Assembly: GCA_025148965.1 (NCBI GenBank)
Contig: CP102273.1
Location: 992,001-1,056,000 of the forward strand
DNA length: 64,000 nucleotides
Origin: Intestinibacter bartlettii
GTDB lineage: Bacteria; Bacillota; Clostridia; Peptostreptococcales; Peptostreptococcaceae
Direction: 5' to 3'
Position 1 is the first letter of the stretch. Every line of letters begins with the position of its first letter. The position numbers and the translations under genes were made by a program. The notes under the pieces are model-generated. The model searched no databases. It was not told the origin of the DNA and worked only from the letters and a program-made list of their open reading frames with translations. Shown here in pieces: positions 44,678-54,411 of the stretch.

Positions 44678-46972
44678 ATGACAAAATTATTTAAATATTT
44701 GAAACAATCTTGGGTAGCTATTTTTACAATATTAATATTATTGGCATTACAAGCTACAACAGAATTATCACTACCAACATATACTTCAAATATAGTTAAT
44801 GTTGGTATACAACAATCAGGTATAGAAAATGCAACAATAAAAGCTATTAGAGAAAGTGAAATGAATAAATTAACTACTTTTATGAATGATAGCGATAAAG
44901 AAAAAGTCTTAGATAACTACAAATTAGTTAATAAAGACAATTTGAGCAAGGAAGAATTTAATAATTATAAAAAAGAATATCCAGTTATAAAAAAAGAATC
45001 TTTATATGTATTATCAACTAAAGATAAAGATACTATAGATAAACTTAGTAATATATTATCAAAACCAATGTTAATTGTTTATAACATGGGAAATAGTTCA
45101 GATAATAAACTTACTGAATCTATGATGCTTAAAGTGACAGGACAAAACAACATGTCAGCAAATATGGATAAAAGTCAGATGGCTAAGTTTATGGATGATA
45201 ATGGGGATTTTGATATATTTGCATATATTAATGCAATGCCTAAAGAACAGAAAAAAGAAATGTTATCTCAAATTGATGAACAGTTTGTTAATCTTCCAGA
45301 TGCAATGTTAGGTCAAGGTGCAATAAAATTTGTAAAAGCCGAATATAAAGCTATGGGTGTTGATATAGATAGCATTCAAATGAATTATATATTTGTAACA
45401 GGGCTAAAGATGATAGGTATAACTATAATAAGTGTTATATGTTCTATTACAGTTGGATTTATAGCTGCTAGAGTTGCTGCTACATTAGGTAAAAACTTAC
45501 GTGCTATGACATTTAAAAAAGTAATGAACTTCTCTAAAAAAGAAATTAGTGAATTTTCAACTGCATCACTTATAACTCGTAGTACTAATGACATACAACA
45601 AATACAACAAATGATGGTTATGATGCTTAGAATGGTATTCTTTGCACCATTTATGGCTATAGGAGGTATTATAAAAGCCTTAAGTACGAATCTATCAATG
45701 AGTTGGATTATAGGTCTTGGAGTAGTATGTGTTTTTGGTATAGTTTTAGTAATGTTTACAGTTGTAATGCCTAAATTTAAAATATTACAAAGCTTAGTAG
45801 ATAGATTAAACTTAGTAACAAGGGAAATACTTACAGGTCTTGGCGTTATTCGTGCATTCAGTAATGAAAAATTTGAAGAAGATAGATTCGATGTAGCGAA
45901 TAAAGACTTAACAAAAGTAAATATGTTTGTAAATAGAATGATGTCATGTATGATGCCTGCTATGATGCTTATCATGAACGTAATTTCTATATTAATAGTT
46001 TGGGTTGGAGCTAAAAATATAGATTTAGGAAATATGCAAGTTGGTGATATGATGGCATTTATTCAATATACTATGCAAATAGTAATGTCATTCTTAATGA
46101 TATCAATGGTTTCAGTTATGATGCCTAGAGCTGCAGTATCTGCAAATCGTATAGATGAAGTTTTAACAACTGATATATCAATAAAAGAAGTTGATAAAGT
46201 TGAAGAATTTAATGACAATAAAAAAGGTTTAGTAGAGTTTAAAAATGTATCATTCCAATATCCTGATGCTGATGAAAAAATCCTTCATGATATTTCATTT
46301 ACTGCAAAACCAGGTCAAACTACTGCATTTATAGGAAGTACAGGTAGTGGTAAATCAACTTTAATAAACTTAATACCAAGATTCTACGATGTAACAGAAG
46401 GTGAAATAAAAGTAGATGGTGTTAATATAAAAAATGCTTCAATACACGATTTAAGAGAAAGAATAGGTTATGTTCCTCAAAAAGGTGTATTATTTAGTGG
46501 AACAATAGATTCTAATATAAAATACGGAAATAAAACTGCAAGTAAAGAAGTAGTTGAAACAGCATCAAGAGTAGCTCAGGCTACAGAGTTTATAGATTCT
46601 AAACCAGACAGATATGAAACTCCAATAGCACAAGGTGGTTCAAACGTATCTGGTGGTCAAAAACAAAGATTATCTATTGCAAGAGCAATTGCTAAAGAAC
46701 CAGAAATATATATATTTGACGATAGTTTCTCTGCACTTGACTTTAAAACAGATGCAAAACTTCGTAGGGCATTAAAAGAAGAAACAGGAGATGCCACTGT
46801 TTTAATAGTAGCTCAAAGAATAAGTACTATACTTCATGCTGAACAAATAGTAGTTCTTGATCAAGGGAAAATTGTTGGAATAGGAAATCATAAACAACTT
46901 CTAAAAAATTGTGAAGTATATAAAGAAATTGCTTTATCACAACTTTCAAAGGAGGAACTAGAAAATGAGTAA
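44678..46972 (+). CDS. heterodimeric ABC exporter, subunit with degenerate ATP site
   Basis: A 764-residue type IV ABC half-exporter. A region of about 190 residues with no membrane segment (about 40-230) separates TM1 from TM2 and probably lies outside the cell; most family members lack it. The ATPase domain has Walker A GSTGSGKST near residue 553 and signature VSGGQKQR. Walker B is IFDDSFSALD (Asp for catalytic Glu), and the H-loop is AQRIST (Gln for His). These changes mark the non-catalytic site of asymmetric exporters such as LmrCD/EfrCD-type pairs. It overlaps its partner gene by 8 bases. Confidence 0.93.
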   Translation: MTKLFKYLKQSWVAIFTILILLALQATTELSLPTYTSNIVNVGIQQSGIENATIKAIRESEMNKLTTFMNDSDKEKVLDNYKLVNKDNLSKEEFNNYKKEYPVIKKESLYVLSTKDKDTIDKLSNILSKPMLIVYNMGNSSDNKLTESMMLKVTGQNNMSANMDKSQMAKFMDDNGDFDIFAYINAMPKEQKKEMLSQIDEQFVNLPDAMLGQGAIKFVKAEYKAMGVDIDSIQMNYIFVTGLKMIGITIISVICSITVGFIAARVAATLGKNLRAMTFKKVMNFSKKEISEFSTASLITRSTNDIQQIQQMMVMMLRMVFFAPFMAIGGIIKALSTNLSMSWIIGLGVVCVFGIVLVMFTVVMPKFKILQSLVDRLNLVTREILTGLGVIRAFSNEKFEEDRFDVANKDLTKVNMFVNRMMSCMMPAMMLIMNVISILIVWVGAKNIDLGNMQVGDMMAFIQYTMQIVMSFLMISMVSVMMPRAAVSANRIDEVLTTDISIKEVDKVEEFNDNKKGLVEFKNVSFQYPDADEKILHDISFTAKPGQTTAFIGSTGSGKSTLINLIPRFYDVTEGEIKVDGVNIKNASIHDLRERIGYVPQKGVLFSGTIDSNIKYGNKTASKEVVETASRVAQATEFIDSKPDRYETPIAQGGSNVSGGQKQRLSIARAIAKEPEIYIFDDSFSALDFKTDAKLRRALKEETGDATVLIVAQRISTILHAEQIVVLDQGKIVGIGNHKQLLKNCEVYKEIALSQLSKEELENE

Positions 46973-48824
46973 TGATAATAGAAGAGGACCTGGACGTGGA
47001 CCTATGGGACATGGCCGTGGAATGATGCCTGGCGAAAAAGCAAAAGACTTTAAAGGTACTATGAAAAAATTAATGTCTTATTTGGGTAAATATACTTATG
47101 CTATTATAGCAGTATTTATATTTGCTATAGGTAGTGTTGCATTCTCAGTAATAGGACCTAAGGTATTGGGAAAAGCGACAACAGAAATATTTAATGGATT
47201 AATTGGGAAAATCTCAGGTGGAGACGGAATAGATTTTGATAAAATAAAAATAATATTATTAACTTTAGTAGCTTTATATATAGTAAGTGCAATATTATCT
47301 TTTATACAAGGTTTTATAATGAGTGGTATATCTCAAAAACTAGCTTATAACTTAAGAGATGAACTTTCTAAAAAGATAAATAGATTGCCAATGAGTTATT
47401 TTGATAAAACTACTAATGGTGAAGTATTATCTAGATTTACAAATGATATAGATACATTAGCACAAAGTTTAAATCAAAGTTTAACTCAAATAATAACAGC
47501 AGTAACAACTTTAGTGGGTGTATTTATAATGATGCTTACTATAAGTGGTATAATGACAGTTGCAGCACTTGTAATAATACCAATAGGAATGTTTGCGATA
47601 TCAATGATAATAAAAAGATCACAAAAGTTCTTCGCACAACAACAAGAATTCTTAGGAAATGTAAATGGTCAAGTCGAGGAATTATATGGTGGTCACTTAG
47701 TTGTTCAAGCTTTCAATGGTCAAGGTGATGCTATTGAAAAGTTTGATAAAACTAATGAAAAATTATATCAATCAGCTTGGAAATCACAATTCTTATCAGG
47801 TTTAATGCAACCTTTAATGAGTTTTATTGGTAACTTAGGATATGTATTAATATCAATATTAGGAGGATTTTTAGTAATTAAAAATTATATCGAAGTTGGG
47901 GATATACAATCATTTATCCAATATGTAAGACAGTTTAATCAACCATTAAATCAAATTGCACAAATATCAAATCAATTACAAGCGACTGCTGCATCAGCTG
48001 AGAGAATATTTGCATTCTTAGCTGAAGAGGAAGAACCAGTAACAGAAAACGACTCAGTTAAAGTTACTAGACATGATGGAGAAGTTATATTTGACCATGT
48101 TAGATTTGGATATGATGAAAATAAAGTAATAATAAAAGACTTTAATGCTAAGGTTAAACCAGGTCAAAAAATAGCTATAGTAGGTCCAACAGGAGCTGGT
48201 AAGACTACTATAATTAAATTACTTATGAGGTTCTATGATGTGAATAGTGGTGCAATATACGTAGATGGTAAAAATATAAAAGATTACAATAGACAAGAGC
48301 TTAGAAGCCATTTTGGTATGGTTTTACAAGATACATGGCTATTTAGTGGTTCTATAAAAGACAATATAAAATACGGAAAACTAGATGCTACAGATGAGCA
48401 AGTAAAACAAGCAGCTAAAGCAGCACATGTAGACCATTTTATAAAAACTTTACCATCTGGATATGATATGGTATTAAACGAAGAGGCAAGCAACGTTTCA
48501 CAAGGTCAGAAACAATTACTTACAATAGCTCGTGCAATACTTGCAGACCCAGAAATATTAATATTAGACGAAGCGACAAGTTCTGTAGATACAAGAACAG
48601 AAGTTTTAATCCAAAAAGCTATGGATAATTTAATGGAAAACAGAACAAGTTTCATAATTGCACATAGATTATCAACAATAAGAAATGCTGACTTAATACT
48701 AGTATTAAATGAGGGAGATATAATAGAACAAGGAACTCATGAAGAGTTATTAGCTCAAAATGGATTCTATACTAATTTATACAACTCTCAATTTGAAAAC
48801 GAAGAAGAAGATCAAGCAGTATAA
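46965..48824 (+). CDS. heterodimeric ABC exporter, catalytic subunit
   Basis: A 619-residue half-exporter with six membrane helices and a C-terminal ATPase. The first 30 residues are rich in Gly, Arg and Pro (RRGPGRGPMGHGRG), a cytoplasmic tail that is unusual in composition. Walker A is GPTGAGKTT at residue 407. Walker B is complete, ILILDEATSSVD, as is the H-loop, IAHRLST. The signature VSQGQKQ is weaker than its partner's. Thus the competent ATP site pairs this Walker motif with the partner's signature. Substrate is unknown; multidrug efflux is likely from the MarR context. Confidence 0.93.
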   Translation: MSNDNRRGPGRGPMGHGRGMMPGEKAKDFKGTMKKLMSYLGKYTYAIIAVFIFAIGSVAFSVIGPKVLGKATTEIFNGLIGKISGGDGIDFDKIKIILLTLVALYIVSAILSFIQGFIMSGISQKLAYNLRDELSKKINRLPMSYFDKTTNGEVLSRFTNDIDTLAQSLNQSLTQIITAVTTLVGVFIMMLTISGIMTVAALVIIPIGMFAISMIIKRSQKFFAQQQEFLGNVNGQVEELYGGHLVVQAFNGQGDAIEKFDKTNEKLYQSAWKSQFLSGLMQPLMSFIGNLGYVLISILGGFLVIKNYIEVGDIQSFIQYVRQFNQPLNQIAQISNQLQATAASAERIFAFLAEEEEPVTENDSVKVTRHDGEVIFDHVRFGYDENKVIIKDFNAKVKPGQKIAIVGPTGAGKTTIIKLLMRFYDVNSGAIYVDGKNIKDYNRQELRSHFGMVLQDTWLFSGSIKDNIKYGKLDATDEQVKQAAKAAHVDHFIKTLPSGYDMVLNEEASNVSQGQKQLLTIARAILADPEILILDEATSSVDTRTEVLIQKAMDNLMENRTSFIIAHRLSTIRNADLILVLNEGDIIEQGTHEELLAQNGFYTNLYNSQFENEEEDQAV

Positions 48825-48831
48825 TATAGAG

Positions 48832-48870
48832 TTAAAGGGGATAACACCAAATAAGGAGTTGTCCCCTTTA
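48832..48870 (+). terminator. terminator after the exporter operon
   Basis: TTAAAGGGGATAAC (48832-48845) pairs with GTTGTCCCCTTTA (48858-48870) with one G-U pair. The T run is short, so some readthrough into the next gene is possible. Confidence 0.6.
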
Positions 48871-48902
48871 ATACATATAAAACTAAATTAGGGAGGTTGT
48901 AT

Positions 48903-49340
48903 ATGAGAATTTTGATAGATGCAGATGGATGTCCAGTAGTAAATGAAACTATAAAAGTAGCTCATAAATTTAATTTAGAATCTATAATATTTTGTGATAC
49001 ATCTCATAATTTTGATGAAAAAAATATAAAAGTTATAGTTGTATCTAAAGGGATAGATGCAGTTGATTTTGCTATTTTAAATAATATTGAAAAGGGAGAT
49101 ATAGTAATAACTCAAGATTATGGTCTAGCATCGTTAGTCCTTAGTAGAAATTCATATGCCATAAATCAAAGTGGTATGGTTTATACAAATGAAAATATAG
49201 ATGAATTATTGTATTCGAGATATATTTCTAAAAAAATGAGAAATAGTGGGGCGAGGATAAAGGGACCGAAAAAAAGAGACAAATCACAGGATATTATATT
49301 TAAAGAAAACCTAGAAAAATTGATTTTAAATATAATATAA
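48903..49340 (+). CDS. YaiI/YqxD (DUF188) family protein
   Basis: A 145-residue member of the conserved YaiI/YqxD family, which has a PIN-like fold. It shows RILIDADGCPVVNETIK at the start, VVSKGIDAVDFAIL near residue 55 and VITQDYGLASLVL near 75, where the Asp residues are conserved. Its biochemical function is not established. The start is ATG 48903; a TTG six bases earlier abuts the GGGAGG ribosome site. The basic tail RIKGPKKRDKS is typical of the family. Confidence 0.88.
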   Translation: MRILIDADGCPVVNETIKVAHKFNLESIIFCDTSHNFDEKNIKVIVVSKGIDAVDFAILNNIEKGDIVITQDYGLASLVLSRNSYAINQSGMVYTNENIDELLYSRYISKKMRNSGARIKGPKKRDKSQDIIFKENLEKLILNII

Positions 49341-49466
49341 ACAGAGTTAATATAAAATTTATTTTTTGTGTAAATTATACTTGAATATAGTATCTATTTA
49401 TTGGTATTATTAGGATAATGTATGTTGTTGTTTATTATATAAAATAATAAGGTGGGAGAAATTGAA

Positions 49467-50102
49467 ATGACAAAAAAATTTAATAATGTAGATAGTATAA
49501 TATTTGATTTAGACGGAACTCTATGGGACTCAAGAAAAGAAGTTGCAAGTGCATGGAGTGAAGTTATAAGAGGTTACGATTATGAAAGGAAAGAAGTTAC
49601 TTTCCAAGAAGTAAACGATTTGATGGGGAAAACGATAGATGAAATAGAGGATATATTATTTCCAAAATTACCGAAAGAAAAAAGAACAGAAATTTTATAT
49701 GAATGCTGTGAAAATGAAAATTCATACTTAAGAAAATATGGCGCAAAACTATTTGATAATTTAGAGAGTACTCTTGATACGCTTTCTAAAAAATACAGAC
49801 TATTTATAGTGAGTAATTGTCAGGCCGGGTATATTGAAGCATTTTTAGATTACTATGACTTAAATAAATATTTTGAAGACCATGAATGTCCAAAGAGTGC
49901 TGAAATAGTTAAATCGGATAATATTAAATTAATTAAAAATAGAAATAACTTAAAAAATCCAGTGTATGTAGGGGATACTCAAGGAGATGCTAATGCAACA
50001 AAAGATGCAGAGCTTGAATTTGTATTTGCTAGTTATGGATTTGGAAATGTAGATGAATATCAATATAAAATTGAAAAAATAGAAGATTTATTAGAATTAT
50101 AA
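49467..50102 (+). CDS. HAD family hydrolase, phosphoglycolate-phosphatase-like
   Basis: A 211-residue haloacid dehalogenase phosphatase. Motif I is IIFDLDGTLWDS (nucleophile Asp), motif II is FIVSNC near residue 118 and motif III/IV is VYVGDTQGDANATKDA near 170. A helical C1 cap lies between motifs I and II. Such proteins remove phosphate from small metabolites; the substrate is not known. ATG 49467 has GGTGGGAG upstream. It is not obviously linked to its neighbours. Confidence 0.88.
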   Translation: MTKKFNNVDSIIFDLDGTLWDSRKEVASAWSEVIRGYDYERKEVTFQEVNDLMGKTIDEIEDILFPKLPKEKRTEILYECCENENSYLRKYGAKLFDNLESTLDTLSKKYRLFIVSNCQAGYIEAFLDYYDLNKYFEDHECPKSAEIVKSDNIKLIKNRNNLKNPVYVGDTQGDANATKDAELEFVFASYGFGNVDEYQYKIEKIEDLLEL

Positions 50103-50196
50103 AGTAATCTTTATTCTAAAGATGCTTAAAGATTTAGATTTCTTTGAAAGTTATCGCACTTGCTGCGCCAAGTGCTAAAAATACATATATTTAAAT

Positions 50197-50243
50197 AAAA
50201 AACTCCTTTTAATATAAAATTTCTATACTAAAAGGAGTTTTTT
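50197..50243. terminator. bidirectional terminator between HAD and helicase genes
   Basis: AAAAAACTCCTTTT (50197-50210) pairs with AAAAGGAGTTTTTT (50230-50243). A second small hairpin, GCACTTG/CAAGTGC (50156-50162 and 50169-50175), lies just before it with no T tract. Confidence 0.8.
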
Positions 50244-50244
50244 A

Positions 50245-51360
50245 TTACTTATCTAATTCAACTAATCTTCTTGGAATTTCGTATTTTATATCACTTTCAA
50301 TTTTTTCAAGTGTTTTAGTGTTTTTAGGGTCTACAAACATACAAGTATATCCGTCATTTCCTATTCTACCAGTTCTACCTATTCTGTGAATATAATCTTC
50401 ACTTGTTTCTGGAATATCATAGTTATATATATGTGTAATTCCTGTTATATCAAGTCCTCTAGATGCAACATCTGTAGCAATTAAATATTGTAAATCAGCT
50501 TTTCTAAATGATTTTATAATTCTTTCACGTTTTGCTTGAGGAATATCACTATGTAGTTTTTCACAGTTATATCCTTTTACTGCTAATGCTTCGTCTAACG
50601 CATCAACTCTCCTTTTTGTTCTACAGAATATAATTGCCATAAATGGATTATCTTCGTCTAAAACTTTACATAAAGCTTCTTGTTTATGTCTATCAGTAGT
50701 TTCTACAACTTCCTGTTTAATAGTTTCTAAAGTTATTTCTTTAGATTTTATAGTTACTTCAACTGGATCCTTCATATATCTATAAGCTAGTTTCTTAACT
50801 TGTGAATCAAGTGTTGCAGAGAAACAAAGTGTTTGACGTTTTTTATTAGTCTCTTTTATAATAGCTTCAATTTCATTTTTGAACCCCATAAGTATCATTT
50901 GGTCAGCTTCATCAAGTACAAGAGTATTTAATTTGCTTAAGTCGATTGATTTTCTGTCTAAGTGGTCTAACAGACGACCAGGAGTTGCTATAACTAATTG
51001 TATATTTCTTTTTAATTTATTAAGTTGTGATTTTATATCTTTTCCACCATAAGCAGCTAATACATTTATATTTTTATCTTTGTTTAGTTTTTCTGCTTCA
51101 TTATATATTTGTATAGCAAGTTCTCTTGTAGGAGCTAGTATAAGAGTCTGTATATTTTGATTTTTAGGTGATATAGAATCAAATATAGGTATTAAGAAAG
51201 CTAGAGTCTTTCCAGTACCAGTTTGAGACTGAGCCAGTATATCTTTATTATTTTTTATATGAAGTATACTTTCTTCTTGAATAGGGGTTGGTGTTTTTAT
51301 ACCATTTTTCTTAAGTGTATCTATTAATTCATCGCTTATTTTTAAATCTTTAAAATTCAT
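50245..51360 (-). CDS. DEAD-box RNA helicase, core only
   Basis: ATP-dependent RNA helicase of 371 residues with all core motifs: Q motif TPTPIQEES near residue 23, Walker A SQTGTGKT near 45, PTREL, TPGR, LDEAD near 150, SATLD, and HRIGRTGR near 327. It ends soon after the core, without the basic or RNA-binding extension of CshA, CsdA or DbpA, so specificity must come from the core or partners. It is the second DEAD-box protein in this window. RNA remodelling in ribosome assembly or decay is likely. It is a single-gene unit. Confidence 0.93.
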   Translation of the reverse strand: MNFKDLKISDELIDTLKKNGIKTPTPIQEESILHIKNNKDILAQSQTGTGKTLAFLIPIFDSISPKNQNIQTLILAPTRELAIQIYNEAEKLNKDKNINVLAAYGGKDIKSQLNKLKRNIQLVIATPGRLLDHLDRKSIDLSKLNTLVLDEADQMILMGFKNEIEAIIKETNKKRQTLCFSATLDSQVKKLAYRYMKDPVEVTIKSKEITLETIKQEVVETTDRHKQEALCKVLDEDNPFMAIIFCRTKRRVDALDEALAVKGYNCEKLHSDIPQAKRERIIKSFRKADLQYLIATDVASRGLDITGITHIYNYDIPETSEDYIHRIGRTGRIGNDGYTCMFVDPKNTKTLEKIESDIKYEIPRRLVELDK

Positions 51361-51829
51361 AATCGTACCTCTCTAAAATAAATTTACTTTAACAATAATA
51401 ACATAATAACTTACTAAATTATATATATTATAACCATATAGCCCTAAAAATTAGGATAGTATTTCTAAACTAATAAAAAATTAATATAAACTTAAATTTA
51501 TAAATACTAAATTTCAAAAGTAGTTAATCTAAACTTCTTTATAAAAACATAGCAGTGGAAGTATTGAAAATACTAGGTTTTATTTGTTTGCATAAAAAAA
51601 CATTAAAAAAAAACAAAAAATCATTGAAAAAAATAAAAAAAAATTGTATAATTTTAAGTTTACGAAAGTGAGGTATACAAATCAAAATTTATAATATATA
51701 ATATAAATAAAGGTAGTTAGAAAAACAAAATAATCGCTTTGTTATAAATAAAATTACAAAGTAAATTAATAATTTTTCTACTATAAATAATAATAAATTT
51801 CCTCGTTGAAGGAAGAAAGGCGGTTAAAA
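51361..51829. other. A+T-rich divergent intergenic region
   Basis: About 470 bases between the divergent helicase and YitT genes. It holds a poly-A-rich stretch near 51595-51650 and a TATAAT box at about 51646-51651 (TTGTATAATTTT) that could serve the YitT gene, with a long leader. No riboswitch consensus or coding frame is visible. Confidence 0.5.
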
Positions 51830-52444
51830 ATGAGTAGTCGGCAGACAGTAGAAAAGATAGGTTTTATATTATTGGGGACAATAGTACTATCTTTTGGATT
51901 TTACAATTTTTATTTTTTAAATCATATTACAGAAGGTGGAGTTTTAGGATTTCTATTAATTCTAAAAAATTTATTTGGGGTACATCCATCAATGGCCAGT
52001 ATAATAATAGATTTTAGTTTATTATTACTTGGGTATAGAATTTTCGGGAAAGAATTTTTCTTATATTCATTATTTGCATCTTTTGCATTTTCAATAACAT
52101 ATGGAATGTTTGAAAACATAGGTCCAATATTACCTGCAATAAATAATAGTTTAATAAATGCCATATTAGGTGGATTATTTGTAGGGGTTGGATGTGGAAT
52201 AATTGTCAATACAGGATGTTCATCAGGAGGAGATGATGCTTTAGCATTAGTAATTGCTAAGAAAACATCTTTAAGTATCACAAAAGTGTATATTTTGATG
52301 GACGGAATAATACTTTTATTATCTTTAACTTACTTATCAGCAGACGCTATTTTCTATTCAATGATTGCATCTACTCTTAGTGGAAAAATAATAGATTTAT
52401 TCTTAGCACATACAAAAGGTTCATTACGACTTATCACAGCATAA
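51830..52444 (+). CDS. YitT family membrane protein
   Basis: A 204-residue integral membrane protein with five or six hydrophobic segments. The block VGCGIIVNTGCSSGGDDALA (about residues 122-141) is the signature of the DUF161/YitT membrane core. Most YitT proteins have an extra C-terminal DUF2179 domain; this one ends after the membrane core, as a short form. Function is unknown for the family. The ATG at 51830 follows AAAGGCGG; the frame is open further up but without a better start. Confidence 0.85.
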   Translation: MSSRQTVEKIGFILLGTIVLSFGFYNFYFLNHITEGGVLGFLLILKNLFGVHPSMASIIIDFSLLLLGYRIFGKEFFLYSLFASFAFSITYGMFENIGPILPAINNSLINAILGGLFVGVGCGIIVNTGCSSGGDDALALVIAKKTSLSITKVYILMDGIILLLSLTYLSADAIFYSMIASTLSGKIIDLFLAHTKGSLRLITA

Positions 52445-52454
52445 ATTAAATAGT

Positions 52455-52530
52455 AAAAAACACCTATAATTACTTGTACCAATAATATTTTAATTATATA
52501 TATTATATAAGTTTTTAATAGGTGTTTTAT
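52455..52530 (+). terminator. terminator after yitT
   Basis: AAAACACCTAT (52457-52467) pairs with ATAGGTGTTTT (52518-52528). The loop is long and A+T-rich. The rest of the gap up to 52796 shows no structure. Confidence 0.6.
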
Positions 52531-52796
52531 TATGTAAATTTATATAATATATATTTTTTCAATAGCTTATGAAACGAATTGAAACAAAATTATACTTGAG
52601 ATAAAAGGAAATTTAGGCTCTAATGTATTATAAAAAAACAAAATAACTTTAAAGTAGACATAAAAACTATAAATAAACACAAAAAAGATTGAAATTTCAA
52701 TGAAAATAACGAATGAATTTACCATGAAATAACAAGGATTTTTCATTAATTTAAAGAAATTATAGTTTAGATACTAATGAAAAGGAGATGTTATTT

Positions 52797-53108
52797 ATGG
52801 GATTATTTAAAACAAGAGTAGACGAAAACTGGAAAATAAATTATATTAAAGAATTTAACGAAATGAGATCAGAATATGAAAAAAAAATATTATCTAAACA
52901 AAATGAAATAGATGATTTAAAAAAACAATTAGAAGAATTAAAATGTTTTAGAAGTAATTTAAGACCAAAAGAAAAACAAATAAAAGATAGCGATATAGAA
53001 TCTATAAAAGAGCTAAGAACACAAGGATTAAGTTATAGAGAAATATCACAACAAACAAGTTGGAGCAAAGCAACAGTTTGTAGAGTATTAAATGGTGTTT
53101 ACGATTAG
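52797..53108 (+). CDS. small coiled-coil plus helix-turn-helix protein
   Basis: A 103-residue protein. Residues about 15-52 form a charged coiled coil (EKKILSKQNEIDDLKKQLEE). The C-terminal 40 residues (SIKELRTQGLSYREISQQTS, then WSKATVCRVLNG) form a helix-turn-helix like the DNA-binding domain of Hin-type recombinases. There is no catalytic serine domain, so it is a DNA-binding protein only, perhaps a small regulator. ATG 52797 is set by AAAGGAG; the ATG at 52788 overlaps that site. Confidence 0.75.
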   Translation: MGLFKTRVDENWKINYIKEFNEMRSEYEKKILSKQNEIDDLKKQLEELKCFRSNLRPKEKQIKDSDIESIKELRTQGLSYREISQQTSWSKATVCRVLNGVYD

Positions 53109-53182
53109 GATTTTAGTATATACTCACGTTTATAATATGCTATAATTAATAAGATAATATTATGAAACGTGGGTGATAAAAT

Positions 53183-53869
53183 TTGAGTAAAAAAAGTATC
53201 AGCATAATTGATAAGGAATACGTGCTAGATTGTTTTTTAGTATTAGTCGTTTTACAGATTGCTAGAATAATTATAAAAAATATATTATTAAGTGTACTTA
53301 ATTTTACAGATATAAATTTAAATATAGCAAATATAATATCAATTATGATTGTTGGAATAAGTGTATTTATGTTTTTAAGAGGAAGTAGTTTATTTAATCC
53401 AGCAGGAAATAGACTTACTGAAATGGCTAATAAATACGATAATAAAAAGATAAGAATAATATTATTTATAATAACTTTAATAAGTTTGATTTTAACTGTC
53501 GTATTTAAAACTGAATATATATTTTATGAATTGATAGTAATGTGTTTAGCTACAATAGTTGTTCCATTATATGAAGAATTATTATTTAGAAAGTATTTAT
53601 GGAACTATGTAAATAGTTTTGTTGAAAATCAAAAAATAACATGGGTTGTAATAACAATTATGTCAGTTTTATTTATATTAGGATATTGGGATATTGTAAA
53701 TCAAAATCTACAAATTGTAGGAAGTGATAAATTTGCAGTAGATGTAATATTTACAAATATGAAATGGGGAGTGTTAATGTCAGCTATTACTGGATTTATG
53801 AAATATAAATATAAGGATATATATTTGTGCATATTTTTACATATAATAATAAGTTGCGTTTTTTTATAA
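53183..53869 (+). CDS. CPBP family (Abi/CAAX-like) membrane protein with incomplete motifs
   Basis: A 228-residue membrane protein with about six hydrophobic segments. The first CPBP motif is present, PLYEELLFRKYLW (EExxxR), near residue 130. A late HIIISC supplies a possible His. The middle FxxxH motif is not seen; ILGYWDI stands in its place, so the metal site may be incomplete. Intact relatives are intramembrane proteases used in prenyl-protein processing or bacteriocin immunity. The start is TTG 53183 with GTGGGTGA upstream. Confidence 0.7.
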   Translation: MSKKSISIIDKEYVLDCFLVLVVLQIARIIIKNILLSVLNFTDINLNIANIISIMIVGISVFMFLRGSSLFNPAGNRLTEMANKYDNKKIRIILFIITLISLILTVVFKTEYIFYELIVMCLATIVVPLYEELLFRKYLWNYVNSFVENQKITWVVITIMSVLFILGYWDIVNQNLQIVGSDKFAVDVIFTNMKWGVLMSAITGFMKYKYKDIYLCIFLHIIISCVFL

Positions 53870-53871
53870 CA

Positions 53872-53915
53872 AATAAAAGCCTTTGAAATTTACTATGATT
53901 TCAAGGGCTTTTATT
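53872..53915 (+). terminator. terminator after the CPBP gene
   Basis: AATAAAAGCCTTTGAAAT (from 53872) pairs with ATTTCAAGGGCTTTTATT (53898-53915), ending in a T-rich run. Confidence 0.8.
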
Positions 53916-54119
53916 ATATGTAAAATATCTAAAATAGTAAAAAAAATCACAAAAATTTAAATTCTTTAAAGTTTTATAAAAAATATAAATTTTTTTAATA
54001 AAAAAAAATATTTGAGGGAAAATATATTAAAAACAAATAATTAGAAAGTATAAGTGATAAATAATTTATTTTAAACACCTCGGGAAAATGTTTTTATATA
54101 TATAAAAATAATTTTTAGA

Positions 54120-54147
54120 TTGACAACTTTGTTTAATATAATAAAAT
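54120..54147 (+). promoter_or_regulatory. candidate promoter of the aromatic operon
   Basis: TTGACA (54120-54125), 16 bases, TAAAAT (54142-54147). A start near 54154 gives a leader of about 125 bases before the leader peptide. That stretch contains two perfect A+T hairpins: TATAAGCTAA/TTAGCTTATA (about 54153-54185) and TCAATATATTT/AAATATATTGA (about 54205-54241). Confidence 0.55.
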
Positions 54148-54276
54148 TAAGGTATAAGCTAATAATAGAAAGTATTTAGCTTATAAATATAAATTTTTGA
54201 AACTCAATATATTTAATATAAAATTAATAAATATATTGATAATATTAAATAATTACTTTAAATGGAGGAAAAAACA

Positions 54277-54411
54277 ATGAAAGGAATTAGAAAAGATTTT
54301 GCAAAATTATATAGCTTTTTCTACTTTATCTTCTGGGGCTTTTATTTTAGCGCTGGCTATTTCTATTGCAAAAATACAAAAAATATATCTTTTCTAAGGA
54401 GTTCATTTTAA
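54277..54411 (+). CDS. aromatic-rich leader peptide of the pheA-aroF-tyrA operon, 44 aa
   Basis: A complete 44-codon frame, too short for most gene callers, runs from ATG 54277 to TAA 54409-54411, with TGGAGG eight bases upstream. Residues 12-30 read YSFFYFIFWGFYFSAGYFY: seven Phe, five Tyr and one Trp in 19. This is the composition of attenuator leader peptides such as PheL, and the genes that follow make Phe and Tyr. Its last codons overlap a segment (54397-54405) able to pair with the downstream terminator arm. The peptide itself need have no function; translation speed over the aromatic codons is the likely signal. Confidence 0.85.
   Translation: MKGIRKDFAKLYSFFYFIFWGFYFSAGYFYCKNTKNISFLRSSF

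Noticed and set aside
50156-50175. GCACTTG hairpin after the HAD gene as a separate regulatory RNA
   Set aside because: Short stem without a T tract, next to a proper bidirectional terminator; too little to support a call.
52797-53108. Serine recombinase or transposase
   Set aside because: Only the helix-turn-helix matches; the catalytic domain is absent and no inverted repeats or duplicated targets flank it.
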